In this document: positions 1 through 5,644 of the stretch, piece by piece
Numbering within the stretch: the stretch's first letter is position 1
Layout of the letters: each line of letters begins with the position of its first letter
From: Lachnospiraceae bacterium UBA3638
GTDB lineage: Bacteria; Bacillota; Clostridia; Lachnospirales; Lachnospiraceae
Length of the DNA stretch: 24,145 bases
Assembly: GCA_002373595.1 (NCBI GenBank)
Contig: DFKT01000010.1
Location: 1-24,145 of the forward strand
Reading direction: 5' to 3'
Notes under the pieces: model-generated
What the model was told of the DNA's origin: nothing
The model's database searches: none
What the model saw: the letters and a program-made list of their open reading frames with translations, nothing else
Position numbers and translations under genes: made by a program

Positions 1-463
1 ACTTGGATCCGTTGAGAACCCACTCGTCTCCGTCGAGAACAGCCTTGGTCTGCTGTCCCTGTGCATCGGTTCCTGCTCCGGGCTCGGTGAGTCCGAATGC
101 TCCGAGCTTCTCACCCTTTGCAAGGGGTACGAGATACTTCTCTTTCTGCTCGGGAGTTCCGTAAGTCATGATAGGATCTACGCAGAGTGAAGTGTGCGCA
201 GATACGATAACTCCGGTGGTTCCGCAAACCTTGGAAAGCTCCTCTACGCACATAACGTATGTAAGAGGATCGCATCCCTGTCCGCCGAACTCCTTGGGTA
301 CGGGTATTCCGAGGAAGCCGTACTTAGCCATCTTGTCAACTGTTTCCCTGGGGAACTTCTCAGTCTCGTCCACATCGATAGCGAGGGGCTTTACCTCGTT
401 CTCTGCGAACTCTCTGAAAAGGCTCCTGGCCATTTCATGTTCTTTACTTAATGTAAAATCCAT
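1..463 (-). CDS. bcd: Butyryl-CoA (acyl-CoA) dehydrogenase, N-terminal part, cut by window edge
   Basis: FAD-dependent acyl-CoA dehydrogenase that in butyrate producers reduces crotonyl-CoA to butyryl-CoA, usually with EtfAB in an electron-bifurcating complex. Only the first 154 codons are present. The visible protein begins MDFTLSKEHEMARSLFREFA and continues through the helical N-terminal domain (FLGIPVPKEFGGQG) into the flavin-binding segment GAFGLTEPGAGTDAQ, which is the family signature. The start at 463 is preceded by GGAGG (TTTTTGGAGGAAAAGGACATG), 30 bases after the hbd stop. It is the fourth gene of thl-crt-hbd-bcd, and that context is why I choose the short-chain butyryl-CoA enzyme over a general acyl-CoA dehydrogenase. 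etfB and etfA would be expected beyond the left edge, but that is inference. Confidence 0.93.
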   Translation of the reverse strand, partial: MDFTLSKEHEMARSLFREFAENEVKPLAIDVDETEKFPRETVDKMAKYGFLGIPVPKEFGGQGCDPLTYVMCVEELSKVCGTTGVIVSAHTSLCVDPIMTYGTPEQKEKYLVPLAKGEKLGAFGLTEPGAGTDAQGQQTKAVLDGDEWVLNGSK

Positions 464-493
464 GTCCTTTTCCTCCAAAAATATATTTATTGA

Positions 494-1333
494 TTACTTG
501 GAATAATCGAAGAATCCAACTCCGGTCTTCTTACCGAGCTTCTTGTCTGCAACCATCTTCTTAAGAAGAGGAGCGGGAGCGTACTTCTCGTTGCCGGTCT
601 CGGTGTGAAGAACTTCCATGATAGCAAGGCAGATATCAAGTCCGATGAGATCCGCAAGGTGAAGGGGTCCCATGGGATGAGATGCGCCGAGCTGCATAGC
701 GATATCGATATCCTCTGCAGAAGCGGTTCCTGCGTCGAATACGTTGATAGCTTCGTTGATCATGGGGATGAGGATACGGTTTACTACGAATCCGGGAGCT
801 TCCTTAACTTCTACCGGAGTCTTGCCGATCTCGGTAGCGATAGACTTGATCTTGTCTACCATCTCCTGAGGAGTGTTCTCACCCTTGATTACCTCAACGA
901 GCTTCATTCTGTCAGCGGGATTGAAGAAGTGCATTCCGATAAGGGGTCTGTCGAGTCCCTCACCGATCTTGGTGATGGAAAGTGAAGAAGTATTGGATGC
1001 GAACATGCAATCCTTCTTAACGATCTTCTGAAGTGAAGCAAAGATATCCTGTTTGATCTTAAGATCCTCAAGAGCAACCTCTACGATAAGATCACAGTCT
1101 CCGCAGATATCATTGAGACCGGTCGTGATCTTTCCGAGGATCTCATTTGCCTTCTCCTGAGTGATCTTTTCCTTGCCTACAAGGAAATCCATGTTTTTCT
1201 TGATCTTAGCGAGTCCGCCCTCTGCGTACTCAGTCTTGATGTCGCAAAGGCAAACCTCATATCCGTCTGTCATTGCAAAAGCCTGTGCGATTCCGGAACC
1301 CATGGTTCCTGCGCCGATAACACCTACCTTCAT
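494..1333 (-). CDS. hbd: 3-hydroxybutyryl-CoA dehydrogenase
   Basis: Cytoplasmic NAD(P)-dependent reduction of acetoacetyl-CoA to 3-hydroxybutyryl-CoA, step two of butyrate formation. The 279-aa protein is close to the usual ~282 aa. Its N-terminal Rossmann fold shows GAGTMGSGIAQ at residues 7-17 and an Asp at the end of strand 2 (D31), which favours NAD. The catalytic region has SNTSSLSIT (about 113-121) and MHFFNPADRMKLVEVI with the catalytic His at 135. The C-terminal half (PGFVVNRILIPMINEA, HPMGPLHLADLIGLD) is typical of the family. The start at 1333 follows a strong GGAGGAG. The gene lies 66 bases after crt, and that gap contains a strong hairpin (see 1365-1397). Confidence 0.97.
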   Translation of the reverse strand: MKVGVIGAGTMGSGIAQAFAMTDGYEVCLCDIKTEYAEGGLAKIKKNMDFLVGKEKITQEKANEILGKITTGLNDICGDCDLIVEVALEDLKIKQDIFASLQKIVKKDCMFASNTSSLSITKIGEGLDRPLIGMHFFNPADRMKLVEVIKGENTPQEMVDKIKSIATEIGKTPVEVKEAPGFVVNRILIPMINEAINVFDAGTASAEDIDIAMQLGASHPMGPLHLADLIGLDICLAIMEVLHTETGNEKYAPAPLLKKMVADKKLGKKTGVGFFDYSK

Positions 1334-1364
1334 TGTTTTCTCCTCCGTAAAACTTTTCTTTAAA

Positions 1365-1397
1365 CCCGTCAGGGCCCGCTCATCGCGGGCCCACGGG
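1365..1397 (-). promoter_or_regulatory. Strong intercistronic hairpin between crt and hbd
   Basis: An 8-bp perfect GC stem, GGGCCCGC (1372-1379) against GCGGGCCC (1385-1392), with a 5-base loop. It is extended by a further 5 bp, CCCGT (1365-1369) with ACGGG (1393-1397), leaving a 2-base bulge. It begins 2 bases after the crt stop codon on the transcribed strand. It is followed only by TTTAAAG rather than a long U run, so it looks like an mRNA-stabilising, processing or partial attenuation structure rather than a full terminator. The function is inference. Confidence 0.7.
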
Positions 1398-1399
1398 GA

Positions 1400-2194
1400 T
1401 TACTTATTCTGGAAATCTACGACCTTGACCTTGGTGGGATCATCCTTCTTCTTGAGGAAGTTGCCCATTCCGGCTCTCTGATCCTCGGTCTCGAAACATG
1501 CTCCGAAGAGCTTCTCCTCGATGACGATCGCCTCGTCCATGGGAGCCTCGAGTCCGTCATTAATAGCCTTCTTGCAGTTTCTTACTGCGATGGGAGCCTG
1601 TGCAGCGATACCTGCTGCCATCTTCTCCGCATTCTCCATAAGCTCTGCAGCGGGATATACTGCATTGACAAGTCCGATGCGATATGCTTCGTCAGCCTTG
1701 ATATTTCTTGCAGTGTAGATCATCTGCTTTGCCATTCCGGGGCTTACGAGACGTGCAAGTCTCTGAGTTCCGCCGAATCCGGGAGTGATGCCGAGTCCTG
1801 CCTCGGGCTGTCCGAATACTGCATTCTCGGATGCGATACGGATATCACAGCTCATGGAGAGCTCGCATCCGCCGCCGAGTGCGAATCCGTTTACTGCGGC
1901 GATAACAGGGATGGGAAGAGTCTCGATCTTTCTGAAGACATCATTACCCTTCTTTCCGAATGCTTCACCCTCTGCCTTGGTGAGGCTGCTCATCTCGCCG
2001 ATATCTGCTCCTGCAACGAACGACTTCTCTCCGGCGCCGGTGATAACGAGTGCGCGGATCTTGTCGCAATCGATAGCGCTTACTGCTTCGTTAAGCTCGT
2101 CAAGCACCTGAGAATTAAGCGCATTGAGAGCTGCCTGTCTGTCGATGGTAAGGACTGCATATGCGCCCTTCTCTTCATACTTAATGAATTCCAT
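1400..2194 (-). CDS. crt: 3-hydroxybutyryl-CoA dehydratase (crotonase)
   Basis: Dehydrates 3-hydroxybutyryl-CoA to crotonyl-CoA in the butyrate pathway. At 264 aa it has the normal length for bacterial crotonases. The oxyanion-hole region is SFVAGADIGEM (about 58-68). The two catalytic glutamates sit in GGGCELSMSCD (E111) and FGQPEAGLGITPGFGGTQ (E131), matching the general positions in the enoyl-CoA hydratase family. The C-terminus (EDQRAGMGNFLKKKDDP) is a typical trimerisation tail. It starts 18 bases after the thl stop with a GGAAGGGGAA ribosome site, so it is co-transcribed with thl. The neighbours make the short-chain crotonase role much more likely than another enoyl-CoA hydratase function. 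Confidence 0.96.
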   Translation of the reverse strand: MEFIKYEEKGAYAVLTIDRQAALNALNSQVLDELNEAVSAIDCDKIRALVITGAGEKSFVAGADIGEMSSLTKAEGEAFGKKGNDVFRKIETLPIPVIAAVNGFALGGGCELSMSCDIRIASENAVFGQPEAGLGITPGFGGTQRLARLVSPGMAKQMIYTARNIKADEAYRIGLVNAVYPAAELMENAEKMAAGIAAQAPIAVRNCKKAINDGLEAPMDEAIVIEEKLFGACFETEDQRAGMGNFLKKKDDPTKVKVVDFQNK

Positions 2195-2212
2195 TTATAT
2201 TCCCCTTCCGGA

Positions 2213-3409
2213 TCACTCTCTGGTTACGATAGTAGCACATCCCATTCCGCCGCCGATGCAGAGGGTTGCAAGTCCGTTCTTTGCTCCCTTTGCTTCCATC
2301 TCGTGAAGAAGGGTTACAAGGATACGAGCTCCTGATGCTCCTACGGGATGTCCGAGTGCAATAGCTCCTCCGTTGGGATTGAGCTGCTTGTCTACATCGA
2401 TTCCGAGGTCTTTTCCTACTGCTACGGACTGAGCTGCGAATGCCTCGTTAGCCTCGATGATATCGAAGTCTTCGATCTTCATTCCTGCCTTAGCCATTAC
2501 CTTCTTGGTAGCTGCTACAGGTCCGATACCCATTACCTCGGGACGTACACCTGCAAGAGCGCCTGCTACGAAAGTAGCCATGGGCTTAACGCCGAGCTCC
2601 TTAGCCTTCTCCTCGGACATAAGGATCATTGCTGCAGCTCCGTCGTTGATACCGGAAGCATTACCTGCGGTTACGAATCCATCGGGATTAAGGGGCTTAA
2701 GCTTTGCAAGTCCTTCGATGGTGGATCCTGGTCTGGGGCCCTCATCGGTATCGAATATCACGGTCTCCTTCTTTTTCTTGATCTCTACGGGAACGATCTC
2801 TTTCTTGAATGCGCCGTTCTCGATAGCTGCGCATGCTTTCTGCTGAGACTTGAGTGCGAACTCATCGAGTTCTTCTCTGGTGAGGTTCCACTCTCTTGCG
2901 ATATTGTCAGCGGTGGTTATCATGTGATAATCATTGAATGCATCCCAAAGTGCATCCTTTACCATGGTATCAACGAGTCCGCCCTGGCTCTGGCTGGGCC
3001 ACATCATACGATATCCGTATCTGCCGTTAGGAAGAGCGAAGGGAGCGAGTGACATGTTCTCCATTCCTCCTGCTACAACTACATCAGCATCTCCTGCCAT
3101 GATCATCTGTGCAGCCTGGTTAACGCAGTTAAGTCCGGATCCGCAAACAACGTTCATGGTAACAGCGGGAACCTCGATGGGAAGTCCTGCCTTAATGGAA
3201 GCCTGACGTGCTACGTTCTGTCCCTGTCCTGCCTGGATTACGCATCCCATGTAAACCTGGTCTACATCCTCGGGCTTGATACCTGCACGGTTTACAGCCT
3301 CCTTAATTACGATTGCTCCGAGCTGTGCTGCAGGAATAGTGGATAAAGATCCTCCCATTGTTCCGATTGCAGTACGACAAGCACCCGCGATCACTACTTT
3401 CTTTGCCAT
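2213..3409 (-). CDS. thl: Acetyl-CoA C-acetyltransferase (thiolase)
   Basis: Condenses two acetyl-CoA to acetoacetyl-CoA, the entry step of the butyrate pathway. The 398-aa protein carries the full thiolase catalytic set: nucleophilic Cys89 in [10 protein letters not shown], the NEAFA motif ([14 protein letters not shown]), His354 in [14 protein letters not shown] and Cys384 in [13 protein letters not shown]. The start at 3409 is preceded by AAGGAGG with a 5-base spacer. It is the first gene of the operon, with a promoter at 3471-3499. Having thiolase lead the cluster differs from the crt-bcd-etfB-etfA-hbd order of Clostridium acetobutylicum and fits Lachnospiraceae-type butyrate loci (established knowledge, not checked here). 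Confidence 0.97.
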   Translation of the reverse strand: MAKKVVIAGACRTAIGTMGGSLSTIPAAQLGAIVIKEAVNRAGIKPEDVDQVYMGCVIQAGQGQNVARQASIKAGLPIEVPAVTMNVVCGSGLNCVNQAAQMIMAGDADVVVAGGMENMSLAPFALPNGRYGYRMMWPSQSQGGLVDTMVKDALWDAFNDYHMITTADNIAREWNLTREELDEFALKSQQKACAAIENGAFKKEIVPVEIKKKKETVIFDTDEGPRPGSTIEGLAKLKPLNPDGFVTAGNASGINDGAAAMILMSEEKAKELGVKPMATFVAGALAGVRPEVMGIGPVAATKKVMAKAGMKIEDFDIIEANEAFAAQSVAVGKDLGIDVDKQLNPNGGAIALGHPVGASGARILVTLLHEMEAKGAKNGLATLCIGGGMGCATIVTRE

Positions 3410-3470
3410 GATAACCTCCTTGGAATTTAAAATAAAAACTAGATTGTTATTTTTTTAACACCGTATTGCC

Positions 3471-3499
3471 ATTGTAGCATAGTGGGTATGTAAATGCAA
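3471..3499 (-). promoter_or_regulatory. Promoter of the thl-crt-hbd-bcd operon
   Basis: On the minus strand, TTGCAT (3494-3499) is followed by 17 bases and TACAAT (3471-3476). A TG one base before the -10 makes it an extended -10 element. It lies about 62 bases before the thl start codon and is the best sigma-70-type match in the gap. The long AT-rich leader to thl shows no obvious riboswitch. Confidence 0.7.
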
Positions 3500-3546
3500 T
3501 GAAAAAGAATATGAATAATGAATAAATTTTTGCTGTTTTCACAGAT

Positions 3547-3579
3547 AAAAAAAACGGGCAACCCTTTGAAGGTTGCCCG
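3547..3579 (-). terminator. Rho-independent terminator after the 300-aa hypothetical gene
   Basis: Perfect stem CGGGCAACC/GGTTGCCCG (3555-3563 with 3571-3579) with loop CTTTGAA. On the minus strand it is followed by eight T (A run at 3547-3554). It sits 28 bases after the stop of the 3607-4509 gene and isolates it from the thl promoter. There is no U run in the plus direction, so it acts on the leftward transcript. Confidence 0.93.
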
Positions 3580-3606
3580 CCTGTTATTCAGGTCATTTGA
3601 TACCTC

Positions 3607-4509
3607 TTACAGTTCGTTTGCATTCGGAAGTCCGATATCCTCTATAGCTGTCATCGCCTTTATACGGGCGGAAGCATCGGGTGTCTGTGCGGAATCCTCA
3701 TTAAACGCTGCATTTATGGCCGTGGCTGCGTTCTGCGCCTGTCTGAGCAGTGCCTGATCCGCTGCAAGAGTCTGACTTACCTGAGCTGCATTCTCTCCCT
3801 GCTCCGTCTCTCTTGCTTCGCGGGCATTCATCTCCTTGTCATAATCAGCCTTGGAGATCTCTCCCGTGCGATACATCCTCTCTAAATCCGAATCGGAAAC
3901 CCCTGCAAAGGAATTCGTCTGGCGCTTTACTCCTGCTGCTTCGTCGAGATCTCTGTTTACTTCGATCTCTATCGTGCGCGCTTTCTCATCATTCCTGCCG
4001 ACGCCTTCCTCACGGATACTCTCCATGATGTGTGCACGGCGTTCCTCTGCTTTCCTGGCCATCTCGGCTGCCGACTGAGTTTCCTTGCCGCCGTCGTTTG
4101 CTGTCCTTTCCGCTGCTTCGCGGATCTGTTCGCGGGCTTTCTCTCCGACGGTCTGTGCAGCATCTTCATCATCGTCATTTAAGCTGACGACTTTTCCGAA
4201 TCTGTCATCCTCAAGCTTCTCCTCGCCGACCTCGCTGACCCTTACGGTATCGCCGTCATCGGAACGGGATACTACTCTTCCCTGCTCCTCATCGAGTGCT
4301 CTGGTGTCTCTCTCCGTTCTGACATTATCAGCCGGCTGAGTTCTTTTTTCCTGCGCAGCGGGAGCTTTGACATCATCGCTCTTTATCCTTGCGGGCGTGG
4401 AGATATTATTCGCTTTCTGCGCAGAAGGAGCTTCAGGTCTCTGAATGACCACCTTTGCCGCATTTGCTCCGGCATTCTGTCCGATATTGTACAATCCTAC
4501 ATTTGCCAT
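3607..4509 (-). CDS. Hypothetical charged, cysteine-free protein with a SHOCT-like segment
   Basis: I do not recognise this 300-aa protein as a named family. It has no signal peptide, no membrane segment and no cysteine. Residues 20-150 are low-complexity and rich in Asp, Glu, Lys, Arg, Ala and Gln, so probably disordered; 120-190 could form a charged helix (repeated E-x-x-R-K-A-E patterns). Residues 204-231 (SDSDLERMYRTGEISKADYD) resemble the small SHOCT-type motif, in which a short helix pair ends with G-x-I-S-x-x-x-Y. The C-terminal 60 residues are Ala/Gln-rich and helical. I place the start at 4509 because CCTCCT (4517-4522), an AGGAGG on the minus strand, lies 7 bases away. An in-frame GTG at 4545 lies inside the upstream repeat and lacks a good site. 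It is monocistronic, with its own terminator. Confidence 0.75.
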   Translation of the reverse strand: MANVGLYNIGQNAGANAAKVVIQRPEAPSAQKANNISTPARIKSDDVKAPAAQEKRTQPADNVRTERDTRALDEEQGRVVSRSDDGDTVRVSEVGEEKLEDDRFGKVVSLNDDDEDAAQTVGEKAREQIREAAERTANDGGKETQSAAEMARKAEERRAHIMESIREEGVGRNDEKARTIEIEVNRDLDEAAGVKRQTNSFAGVSDSDLERMYRTGEISKADYDKEMNAREARETEQGENAAQVSQTLAADQALLRQAQNAATAINAAFNEDSAQTPDASARIKAMTAIEDIGLPNANEL

Positions 4510-4516
4510 AATCTTA

Positions 4517-4522
4517 CCTCCT
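4517..4522 (-). promoter_or_regulatory. Shine-Dalgarno site that fixes the start at 4509
   Basis: AGGAGG on the minus strand, 7 bases from ATG 4509. It sits exactly at the end of the 126-bp repeat array, at the point where the internal copy boundary also carries AAGGAGG. The gene's ribosome site is therefore probably the repeat's own edge. Confidence 0.8.
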
Positions 4523-4524
4523 AT

Positions 4525-4650
4525 GCGAACGTACTTTGTGAGCACGCGAGGCGAATTTCAGATTCGCCGATGCGATCATTAGATTTGTGCTTGTCACAAA
4601 TCGCCATGAAAAAATATGTTATCGAACATATTTTTTCATGTGACCTCCTT
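4525..4650 (-). repeat. 126-bp tandem repeat, copy 1
   Basis: Identical to copy 2 over at least 124 bases. It contains three perfect inverted repeats: GGCGAAT/ATTCGCC (4550-4556 with 4562-4568), GATTTGTG/CACAAATC (4582-4589 with 4595-4602) and a 16-bp stem CATGAAAAAATATGTT/AACATATTTTTTCATG (4605-4620 with 4625-4640) with a 4-base loop. Read on the minus strand the unit begins AAGGAGGTCACATG, a ribosome site and start codon, and the ATG lies in the base of the 16-bp stem. The strand is given as minus because that is the direction of the ribosome site and of both flanking genes. Confidence 0.95.
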
Positions 4651-4776
4651 GCGAACGTACTTTGTGAGCACGCGAGGCGAATTTCAGATTCGCCGATGCG
4701 ATCATTAGATTTGTGCTTGTCACAAATCGCCATGAAAAAATATGTTATCGAACATATTTTTTCATGTGACCTCCAA
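4651..4776 (-). repeat. 126-bp tandem repeat, copy 2
   Basis: Second unit, with the same three hairpins shifted by exactly 126 bases (42 codons). Identity with copy 1 ends at 4774, where TT at the copy 1 edge is replaced by AA. The lack of any mismatch suggests recent duplication or ongoing homogenisation. There is no transposase nearby. Confidence 0.95.
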
Positions 4777-4778
4777 TC

Positions 4779-4792
4779 CGCCGATGCGATCA
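4779..4792 (-). repeat. Fragment of the 126-bp repeat overlapping the hpf stop codon
   Basis: The 14 bases CGCCGATGCGATCA match the interior of each repeat (4565-4578 and 4691-4704). They include the TGA stop of hpf. Either a repeat unit inserted at, or recombined with, the end of hpf, or the repeat acquired these bases from hpf. A chance match of 14 bases this close is unlikely but not excluded. Confidence 0.6.
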
Positions 4793-5314
4793 CACTTCGG
4801 GCTCAATGAGTCCGTAGGTATCTCCCTTTCTCTTGTAGACGACATTTACAGCGTCCGTCTCGGCATTGATGAATACAAAGAAATCATGTCCGAGCAGATC
4901 CATCTGCATACATGCGTCCTCTGCATACATGGGCTTTAAGTCAAATCTCTTGGTCTTGACGATCTTGATCTCCTCCTCATCCTCATCATCCGGCATGGAT
5001 GCGAGCTTGTCGAATCCACCTGCCTGATGCTTGTCAATGAGCTTGGTTCTGTACTTTTTAAGCTGACGCTCGATGATCTCCTCTACCAGATCTATCGATA
5101 CGTACATATCACTGCTTACCTGCTCCGAACGGATAATGGAGCCCTTTACCGGTATGGTAACCTCTATCTTCTGATTATCCTTCTCAACGCTGAGTGCTAC
5201 GTGGACTACCGTCTCATCGGAAAAATATTTCTCGAGTTTTCCGATCTTGTCCTCCACCGCACTGCGAAGTCCGGGTGTTACATCAATGTTCCTTCCGATA
5301 ATGTCGAATTTCAT
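4790..5314 (-). CDS. hpf: Ribosome hibernation promoting factor, long form
   Basis: Binds 30S subunits and dimerises 70S ribosomes into inactive 100S particles in stationary phase or stress. The 174-aa protein has an N-terminal S30AE domain (1-100; IGRNIDVTPGLRSAVEDKI, HVALSVEKDNQKIEVTIPV). An acidic linker follows (about 108-117), then the C-terminal dimerisation domain (about 122-174; RFDLKPMYAEDACMQMDLLG, INAETDAVNVVYKRK, YGLIEP), which marks the long form. I choose the ATG at 5314 because AAGGAGG (5323-5329) is 8 bases away; an upstream ATG at 5320 is only 2 bases from it. The stop codon overlaps a fragment of the repeat found downstream. No clear terminator separates it from the repeats, whose hairpins may form the 3' end of its transcript. 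Confidence 0.96.
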   Translation of the reverse strand: MKFDIIGRNIDVTPGLRSAVEDKIGKLEKYFSDETVVHVALSVEKDNQKIEVTIPVKGSIIRSEQVSSDMYVSIDLVEEIIERQLKKYRTKLIDKHQAGGFDKLASMPDDEDEEEIKIVKTKRFDLKPMYAEDACMQMDLLGHDFFVFINAETDAVNVVYKRKGDTYGLIEPEV

Positions 5315-5381
5315 ACGCATTACCTCCTTGTTTTTATATAGCATAGGTTATGTGTAAACACAGCCTCTGCAGTCTCATTTT

Positions 5382-5409
5382 ATCATAGTTGCAGTGAATT
5401 TTCCAACAA
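5382..5409 (-). promoter_or_regulatory. Candidate hpf promoter
   Basis: Minus strand TTGTTG (5404-5409), 16 bases, TATGAT (5382-5387). An overlapping alternative is TTGGAA with TAAAAT (18-base spacer). It lies about 70 bases before the hpf start. The match is moderate and no stress-sigma signature is evident. Confidence 0.4.
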
Positions 5410-5607
5410 TTCGGATAATTGTCGCAACATATTTTTAGGGTTATCTCTGTTATTTTATGGCTGTTTTTTATCTATTTTGCCAAAACGCACGTTCGAGAAG
5501 TTTCCATAATTTATCCGCTTATTAACCCTCATTTTATGTGGATAAAGTGTATAATGTCGTGCATAAGGGCGTATTTCTTGCATTTTTATAAAAAATCAAG
5601 TGGATAA
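5410..5607. other. AT-rich gap with DnaA-box-like sequences
   Basis: This is the 330-base space between uxuB and hpf. It contains TTATCCACA exactly (minus strand, 5537-5545), TTATCCACT (minus, 5599-5607, one mismatch), TTATCCGCT (plus, 5511-5519, two mismatches) and TTATCCGAA (minus, 5410-5418, two mismatches). The first two are 62 bases apart on the same strand, about six helical turns. No convincing open reading frame, tRNA or terminator is visible. Whether DnaA binds is inference. Confidence 0.35.
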
Positions 5608-5644
5608 AAACACATATGCTCTCTAATGAAATCTCAGGTGATGT

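Noticed and set aside
4507..4545. Upstream GTG start (4545) for the 300-aa protein
   Set aside because: It would start inside the repeat hairpin region without a ribosome site, whereas ATG 4509 has AGGAGG at 7 bases.
4525..4776. CRISPR array
   Set aside because: There are only two units of 126 bases with no spacers between them, no short direct repeat of CRISPR size and no cas genes.
4525..4776. Insertion sequence or transposon ends
   Set aside because: There is no transposase, no flanking target duplication that I can identify and no terminal inverted repeat enclosing the unit; the hairpins are internal. A non-autonomous element remains possible and is covered as a finding.
4521..4793. A 90-codon minus-strand frame running through both repeats from a GTG at the hpf stop
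   Set aside because: It exists because the repeat is 126 bases long (divisible by three) and lacks stops in that frame. The product is the same 42-residue string twice, there is no ribosome site at the GTG, and the DNA is dominated by perfect hairpins.
5546..5560. Plus-strand promoter around TATAAT near 5550
   Set aside because: A TATAAT-like sequence is present, but no gene lies downstream on the plus strand for thousands of bases and there is no convincing -35. It is probably AT-rich chance.
5537..5607. Replication origin
   Set aside because: DnaA-box-like sites are present, but dnaA, dnaN, gyrB and other origin-linked genes are absent and the matches are few. I keep it only as a weak finding.
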